Assembly (NCBI GenBank): GCA_036897445.1 | Contig: JAYMTL010000127.1 | Location: 1-56,632 of the forward strand | Direction: 5' to 3' | Length of the DNA: 56,632 nt | Origin: Pelargonium tetragonum | Taxonomy: Eukaryota; Streptophyta; Magnoliopsida; Geraniales; Geraniaceae | Part shown: one piece after another, positions 36,635 to 48,490 of the stretch | How positions within the stretch are numbered: position 1 is the first letter of the stretch | How the letters are laid out: each line of letters opens with the position of its first letter | Notes under the pieces: generated by a model | What the model was told of the DNA's origin: nothing | Seen by the model: only the letters and a program-made list of their open reading frames with translations | Database searches by the model: none | Position numbers and translations under genes: made by a program

Positions 36635-39216
36635 AAAAGACAAGAACTGAGGCTAAAGAGAATCCAGGTTTCCGGTAAGCTCTATTCTATAATGTGAAAG
36701 TCAAGTAGGTTTTTTTCATTGGGGTGTTCTTATTAACTATTAGAATACTTTGCGGCTGCGTAAAAAGGGTGGGAATCATCTAGAGAGAAGGGCTGGTTGC
36801 TAATATAAGTATACTGATACTGAGTAGTACAAAGACTCTTAAGAAAAGATAGGTGCAAAAATTCGGGTATGAATAAGAAAACCAGTCAAGACTAAGATAT
36901 TAGCATTAAGTCAATAAATTTTGAGTGGATCTATGTGTTTATATATGTACTATCTAGAATACTTCCTACATAAACTTTCTTCCGCGATGCTGTAGTCAGG
37001 AGGAATATTGTATAATTTCTTTACTGGGCTTCACTCCTCTATATAGTAATAACAAGAGGTAATAACCCCTAACTAAAAGGAGCTCTTTCTTATCTGAGTA
37101 TTACAAAAAAGAGCAAAGTAAGGGGTTGGAAAAGCAACGAATTAGCAGCTACTAAAACTAAAATATTGAGAATTGAAGCTTAAGTAAAAAAGGAATTTTT
37201 GAGCTACTCAACTTTAGAGTTTAGAGGGCCCTAGCTTTTAGTAAAAGATACTGTTGGACTTTACGAGTGTTTCTAAAGTAAGAATTCCTTTTTTGTCAAG
37301 GAATAAGGAATGAGGTAATTACAAGTTTGACTAATAAAAAGGGGGCTTCTAAGTTCAAAGCATATAAAAAAGCTTGAAGTTGCTAGCTATTAGGTAAGCC
37401 ATAACAAAACAAAAATAGGTGCACTTCTTTTTTGAAGAGTCCTTTTGTGTTGTGAAGTTTTTACATGAGTATTCCCAGACATACCAATATCCGGTTATCC
37501 CTTAACATTTCGAAGCAGAGTGACACTCAAAGGAAATACGTATACTCTAAAGGTTCCTTTTTTCCAGGCTTTTTCTTTAGGATTCGGGGAGCTAACATCT
37601 TTCAAGCTTCCTACCAAAAATGTTTTAGTAATGATAGGTGATTTAATGAAGTAAAAAGTCCGGGTACTTTGCGGAGTGTGGGTTTGTGTAAATTACCTAA
37701 GTGTCCGTTATATACTTGTTAGTTATGATTATATACGTTCCCCCTAGGAATTCGAAAGAAGTATAGCACAAAAGGAGCCTAAAGAACTGCTAGGTTAATA
37801 CAATATCTGTTCTTATGCTTTAACCATTAATTGAAAAATCCGTTATATAATGAGGAATCAGAAATCCTTGAAGTTAAAATTCCAATTATGTAAGTGATTT
37901 ATACTTAATTATATTATATAAAATGATGTTTAAGAGCCCTCAATTTTTCTGTGAGTTAGATATGCTCCTTTCTTTATAGTTAAACTAGTAGTCCAAATAA
38001 AGAAGTAAACTAGGAGCTCTGCATATTTGAGGTTACAAGTCTTTAAGCAAAAGGGATATGAATGGCATTAATTTTAAAAACTCAAGTTATTTTCATTTGG
38101 AGATTTCATTATCTAAGGATTATCTTGTAATTATAATTTTCACCGTATAAATTGGTAAACAAGGAGATATTCTTTTGTTGTTATTGGTTTACGGCCCCCT
38201 TTATTGCACTTTGCTTCCTTTTCGTTCCAGTACAGGGTTAACGGCTCTACTAAGGTTAATGCAGGAGTCACTATAAAGGTAGTAAAAAAATGACTCCAAG
38301 AAATAGAAACTTCGATCCTTGATTACCGGTTTTCGTCGGGAATACGTATTTTCCGGGTCTTTTTGTCTAAAATTCCGGCTAACTGAGGTCTTACCATCTT
38401 GTGCTATATTTCTATCTAAAATTGGAAGATGAAGGGGGATCGTACAAGAAGGTATCACAACTATCTTTCCATAAAGTGCATGAAACTTCGAGTGGATTTC
38501 TTAAATGGGGTATTAAAAATCTTTCTTCCTAAATTTTCCTATTCATTAAGTCAAACTTTTGAAGAAGATCAATATTACGCAACCAGTAGGCTTTTTATTT
38601 CATTTTCATAAGGAGCCCCGGCGATTTTAACTAAAATTTAAAGGGATAAGCTTCCTGTTATGCGATATACTTTGAGATTCTAACGTATCTTACTATCTAT
38701 ATAATTCTCAGAACTCTAGGGCAAGGGACTCCCTACTTATATGAATTTGTCAGACTCACTTAAATTCAGCGACAGGGGCTTGGAAGTACACGTTATCCTC
38801 GTTTTTGTGTGCTAAAAGAGCCTTAAAAAGTAGGAGTTACTCCGAATTTGTGGATAGCTTTTTACTAAGTAAGTCTCTTCTTTTTAAACATAACGGGTAA
38901 TTTTGAATTTAGCAATGTAAGCATTGGATAAAAGGAATTCCTTATAGTCTATAGAAGCGGGGCCTCTCGTAATAAGCTTGGCTATTTTTTTAGTAATTAT
39001 CTTCCTAGTCTTAGCTTTTCGGTACTAGCGTCTACACTTTAGGAAGTTCTGGCATTTAAGTTTTATCTTAACTAATCCCAAAGCAAATCTAAATCCATTG
39101 TTTAATCTGAGCCCCAGGTTAAGCTGCTAAAAAACTTTTTTCTATCTATTTTCTGTTTTCTACGAATTGACTCTTCTACTAAACCTTTAAGTTTTTGATC
39201 CTTAATACCATTACAC
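36635..39216. other. No gene seen
   Basis: CAGGTTTCCGGTAAGCTC at about 36664 continues family A as in the 28.3 kb copy. After that the sequence is unassigned. An 85-codon minus frame at 38201-38458 and a 60-codon plus frame at 38429-38611 overlap and are not recognised. TGAGGAATCAGAAATCC at about 37851 recalls the opening of family C but does not continue. Confidence 0.4.
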
Positions 39217-39600
39217 TTATCCGAAATGGGAAACCCGGGAACAGAGGAAACAAAGTCCTTACTTTTCAGAATCCCTTGTTTCTATACCCACCTCTGCTCC
39301 TCATAACTTTCTTACTCTTATTCACCGCTTGCATACCTTATTTCTTATACATACCAAGACTAACGCTATACCCTTTTTAATAACCCGTACCTTATGAGTG
39401 CTCTCCTTTTGCTTATACTTATCGGTACCCGCTCTGAATCCTAGATGGAGACTCCTTACTTTCATTTTATGGAACTCTCTAAGGAAGAAAGCCCTCTACT
39501 CTATTACTCTTTATATTTATCAATTTAAGAATAGGGAAGCTTCTATCTTTTCTTATCCCACGAAGAATTTTCTCTTTAGTCCAAGACATAATCTAAAACT
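39217..39600 (+). repeat. Family A copy, plus orientation, best plus core
   Basis: The core TTATCCGAAATGGGAAACCC, then GGGAACAGAGGAAAC (39217-39250), is the reverse complement of the minus cores with few changes. The next 300 bases are pyrimidine-rich. Two open frames of 61 and 80 codons (39195-39380 and 39398-39640) lie here; stretches of such low-complexity pyrimidine-rich DNA stay open by composition, so I do not call them genes. Confidence 0.5.
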
Positions 39601-41294
39601 GACGGTCCCTTTTTTTTTCAAAAAGACTTCGAACAACTAATGCTTAACAGCAACAAAAGACCTAACTTTTTTGAACATGAAATCAAGGGTATTCTCTTTT
39701 TTTTATACAGACTTAAGAATCCGGAATTTCCATAAAAATGCTATAGTAAGGAGCTCTCTCAGTAGACTTATCATTTTTATTATAAATTAAAAAACTTAAT
39801 GGAATGTACAAAGCATCTAGGGATCTCTATATAGGAAAATTTTTCTTGCAAGTTTCTACTGTCCTTTCTAATTAGGGTTCTTTACTAAACAGAAACGAGT
39901 AATCCACGAGTAGGGCGGGTTCTGCAAAGGCTTCTCTATCAATATATTTAATATTTCTCTAACAAGACCTTGCTTCTATAATCCCCAACCTCCCTTGTTT
40001 CAAGTCAAGGCTTTTCCATTAGTAAAACCCTATCGCAAAAGTCCCGACAACTTATTTAAAAAGGCTCTTGCGGGATCCTTAAAAGAAAGGTTTATATGTA
40101 CAGAAAAGGGTCTTAGGAATATAAAAAGAAGCTCATTAGAAATAAAACTTAGTTTTTCTAAATAGGTTTAGCAAGCATAATGAACTTAAGTACAGAGATT
40201 CTTTTACAGGTCCCTTTAGCTGTCTTCCTAAAGTACATTTCTAAAAAAGGGGGTTGTCTAGGGATTTATTTAATAAGTGGGTCATTTATATGAGGAGTGC
40301 TTCGCTTTTGAGATAACAAAAGGTCAATAAGGGTTTTCTCTCGTTCTGAACCCAAGGAAGATAACTAAAAATGAAACTCGCTTCTTTGAGGATTTTATAA
40401 TTCAGAGACCCATAAGGGAGTACGCTTTCTATCTTTTCTGCAAGGTTCCCATAAAATGTTAAGTATTTCACTTTTGGCTTTCCTACTTCCTGCTAAGAAA
40501 TATCAGAAGTCCGGGTCAACTTAGTTTTTTAGTTTTGCATTAACGCGGGGGCTCCTTTAGGAAAAATTTCATTTTCTTTTTAACCCTTTATATATCGAAT
40601 TTCATTTCGGGGGTTTCTATAAGTAAACTAAATTAAGTCAATAAAATAATATATCTCGCCTAAGAGTACAAGCTAATATTTATCAATTTTTATTAGAACT
40701 CCAACCTCTACTAGGTCTGAACTAGGCTTCAAATCTCTTTCTCTCTCTTGTAAGTTCTATATTCATCTGTACTTTATGGGTATCTGCAAGTCTTTTTGTC
40801 ATATAATATTCTATTGTGGGGATGCGCAGCTTCTAGGGCTTAGTGCTTTAGAGTTCTAGTAAGGGTTTACAACAAGAGCTTATAGGGCTCTCCCTAATTT
40901 ATTCAGATGGCATGTAAAGTACCTTGAACCCTTGAGTTACTAATAAGTAAAGGGTCTAAAGGCTAAAAGGTGTATAAGCAGAATAATTAGGAAGGATTTA
41001 GCTATATAAAAGGTAAAAGGTGAGCCAATAGTGGATGCCTTACTAGTTTAATACCGGACAGAGAAAACCAGGTTGAGTTTTCCTTTACTAAGTTTTTTGT
41101 ACTTTTATGGGTGGTTTAGTTCAATTAAACCCTTTTGAAAGCTCGTTTATATATATATAGCGCACCCTTCTTAAGTATTAAAAGGCGGGTAAACGGAATG
41201 AAAAAGCCCCCGCATCCCTATTAGAAGTTTCCTAGGAAGGCTCCCTTATAATCTAGACGTCTTTTCCTTGAGCCAAAATACGGCAAAACATTTT
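39601..41294. other. No gene seen
   Basis: The 61-codon minus frame at 40286-40471 is unassigned. An alternating AT run lies at about 41148-41160. Nothing else was recognised. Confidence 0.45.
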
Positions 41295-42260
41295 TGAGGG
41301 CTGACTACTAGCAGCCAGGGAATGGAACTGTATGAGGGATCTCCCGACTGAAGCCTCCAAGCTGAGGGAGGGAGAATATATGTAGTATTTAGATTGTCCC
41401 ATGAGCACACAAGTACACCCAGAAACAGACTTCTCTTACTTCTTGCTTCTTAATGGCCTCTTTATTATTTATTAATTATTTATCTTTGTTTTCTTCTTAT
41501 TATTATTAAAATTATTATATTACTTTTTCTTATCTTTCCTTTCTTATATTTAGAATTTATAGGATTTATATGGTATATGATTTGTATTAGAGTTATTAGA
41601 GTTAAGGGAATGGAGCTATTGTAGCTAGTTAGTTAATGGGTTCATTGTTCTTGTATTAGCTGGTTGTAGTTATCTATCTTTGTTGTTCTACATTCTTTAC
41701 ATCTGTACATAAAGGGGTATTAAGTTGAGAGTAGCTCTTTCCTAAATATATATTGTTGTTTCTTTGTTTTAATTAAGAGTTAAGTAATTTAATTACATTA
41801 CCTTATGCAGTTTATCGTTAGTGAGTCTGTAGGCTTAATAGGTTTAGATAGAGTCTTACCGACTGTAGCGTTTGCGAGAAAGGTTTATGCATTATAGTTG
41901 TTTGAATCTGTATCCATACATACACACCAGCACTAGACCTTGACTTATTTGTTGACTTTGATTTATGTTACCTAACTGACCTAGGCCTAGACGATTCCTT
42001 GTTGACTTAGCAGGAGCAGAAGGAAGGCACTATATGAGCCAGAGGAGCTATATGAGTTGTAGGGGTGGTGGGAGGAGCAGAGGAGGGGGAGGCTCTTATT
42101 GTAGCTAGTTTATATTCCCTTTATTATCTTTATTAAATTAGTATTATATATGTATTCTTCTTTATTAGCAATAGTGTAATGGTGCATTAGCTTTAATTAA
42201 GTAATAGATTTTATATAGGGGGTTTTAGTTCTTTAAGGTATATTTATTACTCAATGTTCT
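41295..42260 (+). repeat. Island with little RIP, containing family B sequence
   Basis: CpA and TpG are common here: in 41881-42000 I counted CpA+TpG 17 to ApC+GpT 18, against 21 to 47 for samples elsewhere. The stretch opens with GAGGGCTGACTACTAGCAGC and has CTCCCGACTGAAGCCTCC at 41341, related to the family B core, and a full family B block at 41811. A purine-rich patch (GGGGTGGTGGGAGGAGCAGA) lies at about 42063. The island may be a younger or shorter copy that escaped mutation, since RIP spares short repeats. The element type is not settled, and no protein can be read. Confidence 0.5.
41811..41942 (+). repeat. Dispersed repeat family B copy
   Basis: TTTATCGTTAGTGAGTCTGT, GGCTTAATAGG, AGAGTCTTACCGACTGTAGC and ACACACCAGCACTAGACCTT occur in the same order and spacing as in the copy at 52125. 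The gap of about 62 bases between the CGACTG core and the CACACCAGC block is equal in the 41.8, 51.7 and 52.1 kb copies. The core is about 510 bases after the related sequence at 41341, an arrangement like the 51.7/52.1 kb pair. Confidence 0.6.
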
Positions 42261-45200
42261 ATGTGTTTATCGGAGGATAAGACCGTAGCAAGCTATTCAA
42301 GAAAATATATATAGAGATCTCGTGTTAAATAAGTAGCTTTTAGTAATTTAGGATATAGGAATCTTTATAAGTGTTAGGTTTTTCTATAATCCAGTACTCG
42401 GAGTTAGCCCATGCGGTTTCCGGTCATTGAGTAAAGGTATTCCCTTAAGCTAGCGCTCATATTTGCAATATGTGTCTTATATAGGTATTCCTCACAACAA
42501 GTTTTTTCTTGCTTCGTTTGTCCTAACTATAACTTTCTAGTAAGGGCCGTGCAAAAAGGCAATAAAATTTTGTGTCATTTTACAACCATGCAAAGTGGTA
42601 AAAATAGAAGTCTAAAGTATATCTTGTGAATTAAAAATTAAGGGTATTGCGGACCTTGAGCTTCTTTTGAATAGTCAAATGAAATAACTCGCGGAGTCAA
42701 ATTCCCGTTTTAACTTAGAATTAGACAAGAAAACTCCACTAAGGGGCTGAAAAGCTTCTTGGAGTTTTTCTATAGGGAAACCTGTGAAATTATAAAGTTG
42801 TTAAAGCGCCCAGTCTTTTATCTCAAGTACCGTGTCATACCTTTTCAATTTTATTAAAACTGCAGCAAAAGTGGAAAAACTAATAGGGTACCGAATAAAG
42901 TTAAAAAAATCCTTAATAAGGATTTGACTTCAGCAAAAATACTCATTAAAAAGGATCCTTTAGGGCGGGGCGCCTCTCTCAAAAGCTTTTTGCACTCCTT
43001 GGTATAATATTTAAACTTACTTAGGTTTCATTTTCTTTATAACGCTTCCTACTAGTATTTATTTTACGGACCCGGTACGAGAATATTTCCAAGTTAGAGC
43101 ACTCATCTACAAACCCTAAGTGTCATAGGTTCGAGTGCTTTGTTTTCCTGTATTAAGTCTATTATTCTTTATAATTTATAAGAAGCCTTTTTATTTTATT
43201 TACAAAAAACCCCGCGAAAAAGTATATATAAGATACTACCCTTAACTGGTATTCAATTAGCTAAAATGCCATACTTTTCTAAACTTCCGGGTGTTCCAAA
43301 GAAAAGAAGGGAAGAACTTAGTGCTCTCCTTATTGTTTATAGAAAGTATACCTACTATAGTACTAGACTAGAGATTACGGGCTATTCGTTATGTAATAAG
43401 CTAATAAGGGTTCTAGCATTATGCGTTTTACAAAGCGTTCACTTAATGATTTCTACAAGTCACTTGGTTAGTGCTTTTTTTTGCTTTTAGTCCAATGTAG
43501 GAAATAAAATAATAAGTTAACAATTTGTATATAACTCTTTATAATTTATCTTAGTAAATTTTCAGTGCAATATAGTTCTAAGAAAAACAATGACTTAATT
43601 AAATCTGAGTTACTTATCTCGCTTAGTTATACCATAGTTATACCAAAATCATAAGGAGTGCTTAGTAACTGAAAGTTTAAAATAGTACCTGATTTACGAT
43701 TATCAGCTAAAATTAAGGAATCCCACTTTATTTTAGTTTTTTAGGAAGAAACTTTTAAAGAGTAAATTACTTACTCCTGTGTTTTTGCTTATAAAAAAGG
43801 GACAGATCCTAATTATAGACCTAGAAAAGAAACTAAGATAATGTCCTACAGAAAAAGGCGGATACACCACTAGCATCAAGGGCTCAATTCCAGGTGTTTT
43901 CTTATAAGGACTTTCTATTCAACTCTAGCCTAAACTGTAAGCCCAGGGGAACCCTTGTATAAGGCAATGCTGATACTCATCTTGATAGCTATAAATGTTT
44001 ATTTTATTCTACTGGCCTATGAAAGTCCGTCTTTGCGTAAATTAGGTTTTTGTGTAAAGTATATCTATTTGAGTCTGGTTTTTAGCTCTACTATAATTAG
44101 GTATTTCTGTTAAAAAAGGAAACATCGTTGTTAAAGTCGATAAAACCAAAGCTTGACCCTTCGAGGGAATTGGAATACGTGTTAATTTAATGACCTGGGT
44201 TTCTACTTTTTGTATTTTTCAGACGCTGAACTTGACTAAGGTATAAGCATAACAAGCAGTAGCAGTAATTGAAACCTTGAGAAAAAAATGAATCGTTATA
44301 GGGAATTAAGGAAAAAGGCTAATCCAATAGTCAGCTGCGCTGCTACTTTTTTTACCATTAAGGCCAACGTACAAAGCTTTTTAGTATTAGTATTATCAGA
44401 TATACTTTTTAATCGTTGTAACCCACGGTAAATGAAGTGAAAGAATTATCTTATTAGAAGGAAGACCCCTTTTCTGCACACTCAAAACTCTTCATCTCTG
44501 GGATGCTTAATCTATGAAATTTTTGCATTCTTTACTGGTCTCTCTTTTAGGGGAATGTGTGTAGGGGATGCCCGGATAACATTAAGAATCAAATTAACTA
44601 GAATTCTTTTCTAAATATCAAGAATACCCGGTTAAAGTAGAACACATAAAATATCATAAGAATTTCATTGGTTCAATTGTGATTATGCTCTTCTGCAGAA
44701 GAGTGTTAGCAAGGAGTCCTTGTTATTGATAAGTCTTTTTGTTTTAGTATCAAAAAAAAGACTACTGGAAATTAAAGCAAGTGAAGAAAAACTTAAGAGA
44801 ACTAACTGTATTACTTTTGAAAGAATCTTATTCAGAGAAATGCTCCATCTGCATATGCGTTTGTAAATATATATAGTTAAAGTCACATAAAATTAGGAAT
44901 CCCCCGGCCTTCTCTAAGGCAGACACAAATCTAGAGCTTGAATAAAGACTTTTAGTATAGAGTAATCTTAAAAAGCACCTTCTTATTAAATTTCTTTAGT
45001 GGAATAGCAGAATTAACCCTGACACTTGTAGATAGAACTTAACTTATCTTTATTTCAAAAGCTCCCACTGTAGAACGAATCGCCTCCACATAACAAATTA
45101 GTAACTCTTTTTTAGACTGGTTAGACCAAACTCCTGCAGTTCATAAAGTTGTAAATATAATTTTTTGCGCGAAGTATTAAAAGTACTTATAAAAGGAAGA

Positions 45201-45700
45201 AAATATATATAAATAGAATATCAGAGTATCCGTATCGGGCAGTACCTTATCTTCCTACCCGCGAGTGTGTGTCAAACTCAAAAAAAGGGGGTAAAAGGGC
45301 CTGGATACATTATATTACAAAAGAATTGTACTTCCTCCAAATTTTCCACGATAACTAGTTTCAGCCAATAATAGTAACAGACTTTTTATAAAGGGGTAAA
45401 AGTCAAATTTTTACGGCATCAGGTCTACAGCAGGAATCAACTGCTTCGATTTTTTGACGCCTAACTTTCGAACTCTTTTTTTATACCTCAAAAATAGTAG
45501 GCACAAGGCTGTATTAAAGAGATTGGATTCTAAACCAGGACTCCCAGAGTTCTTAGTACTTTAAGGTCACCCTTCTTTACAACTTGCTACCTTACTCGAC
45601 TTTTTACTTATCCCGAAAGACTTTGCAAATGCACTAAATAACACTGCTCCTTACTTATAGGAATCCTAAAACAAGGATATTTATAATAGTTGCTTCTATT
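42261..45700. other. No gene seen; RIP-type AT-rich DNA
   Basis: A 74-codon plus frame at 43266-43490 begins with ATG and is lysine/arginine-rich near its start (PKKRREE), but has no recognisable domain. The 67-codon minus frame at 44683-44886 is unassigned. One tRNA-like stretch at 43095-43148 is listed separately. Confidence 0.45.
43095..43148 (+). pseudogene. tRNA-like relic, weak to moderate
   Basis: GTTAGAGCACTCATCTACAA is a good D-arm end and anticodon arm start, and GTGTCATAGGTTCGAGTGC looks like a variable arm plus T-arm. The words are in tRNA order and nearly normal distance (18 bases between GTTAGAGCA and GTGTCA, where 17 is usual). The anticodon stem does not pair, and no acceptor stem closes. 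It resembles several tRNA species, so the identity is not assigned. Confidence 0.35.
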
Positions 45701-45735
45701 GTACCCAACTGGAGGCATCTGAAGGAAGTTTAACG
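45701..45735 (+). repeat. Dispersed repeat family B, core fragment
   Basis: GTACCCAACTGGAGGCATCT followed by GAAGGAAGTTTAACG aligns with CCCGACTGAAGGCATCCGAAGGAGGTTAAG-type cores, best with the copy at 51741. The outer blocks of the family are not found here. Confidence 0.45.
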
Positions 45736-48454
45736 CGGAGCCGGTTAGTCTATATGATAGTACAGACTTTCACTTCACTTTCTTTATCAATCAGAGCTTC
45801 TTTTATCCTAACTTATCTATATCCTTTTTAATTACACATGAAAAGTCAAAACTTAAAAGTAACCCTATAAACAAGGAAATAGGAAAAACAGAACCTCTTT
45901 CTCACTTGACTTCTTTACTTTAGCTTCAACTATTCCCTAAAAACCTTTCAAAAAAACAGGAACACAGGGGTTCTAATCGCGCAAACTCTGACTTATTTTC
46001 CTTATAATTTATGCATACTTTAGCGGGTTTAATCTTCCTTTTTCTTTGGATTCTTACTTGTTAGGAGTTCCTTTATAGACAGAGAAAAAAGCTGAACTTT
46101 ATATAATAGCCCTAAGTAGACTCAATATCCTTGAAATCTCAGCATCTCCTTGATAAGCAAGTCCCCTCCCTGAACAGGAATAAAAGGATAATATTTGTTG
46201 CATATTTTTAAAAGCGCGAGAGTCTGGTAAAATAAAAAATGCATTTTTAATTAAGAGGTAGCGTCGTTAATAATTCATGTTACAAAAAATTTAAGTTAAT
46301 ACTAAGTTCTATAAATAAAAAACCGGGGCTTTTCTAATGTTATGCCGCTAGGTTAACGAAAAGCTATAACTAGAATACAAAGTTTTTAAACTCCAATCTT
46401 TGAGGAATGCACATAACACCCTATACGTTACGTTTATATGGGATTGTTTATATTATGAGGTTCTAGGTTTAGTTTAAATGAATAAATGAGTTTTCTCGCT
46501 AAAAAGAAAAGGGTCCGGCCTGTCTCTTTAATAGGGAACCACATTCTTTTCATAAGTACTTCCTTCTTAGTATTTACCCGTAAGAATGAAAAGTCTTGTA
46601 TGGAGTTGTATTTGTTCTCAGGAAGCCGCGTCTATATGCCTCACGGGTTTCCCTATCTGAAAGATAAAAGCGCCTCCTGCTCTAACCTGGTTTAGAAATA
46701 TCCTTTATTACAGTCAGAATTTTGATTTCCTCTTGTTCGAGCAGGTTTTTTAAGTTATAAGTACCCAATGAAATCTGTATTCTGTACTCTTAGTTTTTGT
46801 GGGGAGTGTTCCTTAACTCTTAACTCGAGCTTTTTAAACTTTGCGTGCAAAAAAACCTAATTAATACTAGTAGAATTTCAGGATAGGATAGCTAAAGTCT
46901 AAAGAGATGAATAATTGACTATAATTGAAACCCGACTCACTTTAGTTGAATGGAAATGCTCAGGGAAAGGTTATTTAGATTTTTACTAAAAGGCTTGCAA
47001 AAAAGTGGAGGTTAGACTGGTTTTTCGAACAAGTAAATTCCGCTTTAGGTTAAGAAAAGTACTAGAATCTGGGAAACTAGAAAGTATAAACTCTGCGTCT
47101 TAGGATTACAACCGGAAAACCCAAACTCCGGTAAGACTTGTAATCCCAAATAGGGAACACGCTCTCTTTCTTTATATCTCCCTTGTAGTGACTCTTCCTA
47201 GCAAAAAGTCTTGAACTTAAATTAAATAATCTTTAGTAAACATCTTCCTTATTTAGAGATTTAGAGAACCCTTTTAACTTAAACTTTTACTTAGATTCTA
47301 TTCTAGTAGGGTCCCTCACAGCATAAGCAAATGTCTCATACATCCTCCAGGCAGCTAAACTTCGGAAAAAGCTTGTGCGCTTGAAAATTCTTGAAAGAGT
47401 CTATATCATAGATATTCTACAAAGGTGTAACTTACTAGCTCAGATTCAGAGTATACTGCGTTGTAAGAGCTCTGCTGGGTTGGAACCTACATATAAATTA
47501 CCTAAGCTAGCCGGCTTTCTAAAATTAGAAGAATATCTTTATTACCCTTTTTTTCGTAAACTGAATCTATTCCAAGAATTCCTACTGTGTCTCCATTTGT
47601 GATCTGTTATTATATCCCCTCTTAGGTTGTATACAATTGCCTTTATTGGCTTTGCTACTCAACTAACTGAAACAAACCCGATGAGAGGCTTTGAAATTTA
47701 CGACCGTATTAAGTAACGTTTCTAAATAGCAATCTTGAGCCTCCGACTTAAACTGAAAGAAAGGCTTCCTTTTAAATTTAAGTGTGTTACTTTTTATACC
47801 AAATGTATGCGCAATATTGAGTGCTCTTATTGAAACAGTTTATCTTTTTGAGATAACTAAAGACAGTGGGTAAAAAATCACTCACGAACAGGTTGCTTTT
47901 GTTAATCCTGAAAAAAGAGAAATGAAAGATCTTCTATTTGTTGTATATAGTTTACCTTACTTCAGTGGTATTTTATCTTGTGTTTCAAGAGATAGCTCTA
48001 TTTAATGTTTTTATACAGCGTAAGAGTCCTTTCACTAAAATATAAGAAAAATTCCGCGATTCAGTCTTCCATCACTTTTTATGATTTCCTTTAATCTGAA
48101 AAAGAAACAAAAATTCCTTTATATATGCCTTTTAATATACGGGTTTAGCATGGTATATGCCCTCATTTTAGCCTAAAAATGAGTATAATAAAACTGCTTT
48201 GGAAATTGGAAATGAGAGATACCATCCCAATGTATTCTCGCTAAATTCATTTCATAAAGGCTTACATTGCATAATTTCATATATCTACTACCAGTATTAA
48301 TCCCCCTCCTAGAACATACTAGAATCTACAGAATAAATACTAATAAAACATCATTCTAACTCTTTAGGAAATGAGACTCTTATAGTTTTCTTCCTACTAG
48401 TTCTTCAAAAAACGCAATACTAGGTAGAATACGGGGCTCCTGCGCTCTTTTGAA
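45736..48454. other. No gene seen
   Basis: A pyrimidine-rich stretch runs from about 45770 to 46100 and holds ACAGGAACACAGGGG at about 45956, a likely trace of family A in plus orientation. Short frames of 69 and 75 codons at 46486 and 47375 are not recognised. The sample at 46441 was the least RIP-like of the four counted (CpA+TpG 8 to ApC+GpT 11). Confidence 0.45.
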
Positions 48455-48490
48455 ACGGCGGGCTGAGGATTACTACGTCAGCCGTGCCGT
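48455..48490. other. GC-rich stem-loop, 11 bp with one internal loop
   Basis: ACGGC plus GGCTGA pair with TCAGCC plus GCCGT, interrupted by a one-by-two internal loop, around the loop GGATTACTACG. It is one of the most GC-rich structured elements in the window. It could be an RNA hairpin relic or an inverted-repeat end. Confidence 0.6.

Noticed and set aside
41295-41480. A terminal repeat of a retroelement
   Set aside because: The low mutation level and start word were suggestive, but I could not find matching ends, a second copy at the right distance or target-site duplications.
43266-43490. 74-codon ATG frame with a basic start
   Set aside because: PKKRREE looks like a nuclear localisation signal, but the rest is featureless and the frame is short.
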